From Hathewaya massiliensis (GTDB lineage: Bacteria; Bacillota; Clostridia; Clostridiales; Clostridiaceae), in NCBI RefSeq assembly GCF_902143515.1, contig NZ_CABFVD010000001.1, forward strand, positions 248,001 through 312,000: a stretch of DNA of 64,000 bases. Direction: 5' to 3'. A program made the translations under genes and the position numbers. Below are positions 63,725 through 64,000 of this stretch, piece after piece. The number at the start of each line of letters is the position of its first letter. Position 1 is the stretch's first letter. The notes under the pieces were generated by a model. It did not search any database and was not told where the DNA came from. It was given only the letters and a program-made list of their open reading frames with translations.

Positions 63725-64000
63725 TTAAAGTAATTTTTCCATTTCTTCTATATGATTTTTACTAAAATCCACAATAGAATTTTCATCTTTTTTTAATTCA
63801 CTTAAAATCCTATAAGCGAGCTCCTTTGCCATAAAGAAGTCTTCCTTTGTAATATCTCCTATATTATAAGCTTCCTCTAACTCATCTTCATCTAAAAGCA
63901 TAATTTTCCCCTGTGGCAAAAGTACCACATCTAGATAAAGATCATAAAAATAAGGAATTCCTCTACTATCTATTTCGTTTCCCTTACAAATATCAAAATA
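63725..64000 (-). CDS. DUF402 protein (partial, N-terminus off the right edge)
   Basis: The frame is open to the window end and codes for the last 91 residues of a DUF402-family protein: YFDICKGNEIDSRGIPYFYD, LYLDVVLLPQGKIMLLDEDE and a helical end. The family includes FomD-like nucleotide diphosphatases; the function here is not known. The Met inside at 63928 is not the true start. Confidence 0.8.
   Translation of the reverse strand, partial: YFDICKGNEIDSRGIPYFYDLYLDVVLLPQGKIMLLDEDELEEAYNIGDITKEDFFMAKELAYRILSELKKDENSIVDFSKNHIEEMEKLL

Noticed and set aside
63725-63928. 67-codon complete gene at the right edge
   Set aside because: The frame is open to the window end and the extra residues match the DUF402 family, so it is a partial larger gene.
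1-64000. tRNA or rRNA genes, including a tRNA attachment site for the prophage
   Set aside because: No cloverleaf or rRNA-like sequence was recognised; the insertion site is a protein gene, as usual for large serine integrases.

Overview
The window is very AT-rich and reads as a chromosomal segment of a Clostridium sensu stricto species. The grounds are the low GC content, strong AGGAGG ribosome sites, the Rnf ferredoxin:NAD+ oxidoreductase operon, a 2-hydroxyacyl-CoA dehydratase activase, nadABC, and phage genes of clostridial type. The species cannot be fixed from the sequence alone.

Positions 1 to about 39,400 are one prophage whose left end lies outside the window. Its late genes run leftward: tyrosine recombinase, a GC-rich candidate cos site, Nu1/GpA-type terminase, gpW-like adaptor, lambda-type portal, ClpP-type protease with a nested scaffold, decoration protein, gpE-type capsid, connector genes, contractile tail sheath and tube, a frameshifted tail chaperone, tape measure, gpX, gpD, a V-like protein, gp25 and gpJ. 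This is a lambda-like head on a P2/Mu-like contractile tail. Tail fibre and lysis genes are presumably off the left edge. The middle (16-31 kb) holds accessory membrane proteins, a Dam-type methylase, a late-regulator-like gene beside a five-copy 11-bp iteron array, an IS element, an Abi-alpha (DUF4393) gene and the early/replication operon. That operon encodes a replisome organiser, a sigma factor and, in a 47-codon ORF, a Spo0E-like phosphatase. A Cro/CI-type switch lies at 31.35-32.05 kb. The rightward lysogenic arm carries an exonuclease-BRCT fusion, an apparent ABC-three-component (ABC-3C) defence system, an ImmA-type protease and a large serine integrase.

The integrase ends 33 bp before the interrupted 3' part of a host ABC-transporter substrate-binding protein gene, so the prophage splits that gene. 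Several prophage genes carry single-base lesions: an in-frame TGA in the gpZ-like gene, an in-frame TAA in a membrane protein gene, and an ATA where the tape-measure start should be. The element may therefore be partly decayed.

From 40.2 kb on is host chromosome: the dehydratase activase; an ABC ATPase and permease, probably partners of the split binding protein; a TPR protein; polysaccharide deacetylase; a CvpA-like/transglutaminase protein; recX; an M16 peptidase; nadC-nadB-nadA; a preQ1 riboswitch with queT; the rnfCDGEAB operon; and, convergent to it, a Gx transporter, a NusG-domain-II protein and ApbE flavin transferase. A partial DUF402 gene closes the window. Two families of dispersed intergenic repeats occur among the host genes. 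I saw no rRNA, tRNA or CRISPR array.
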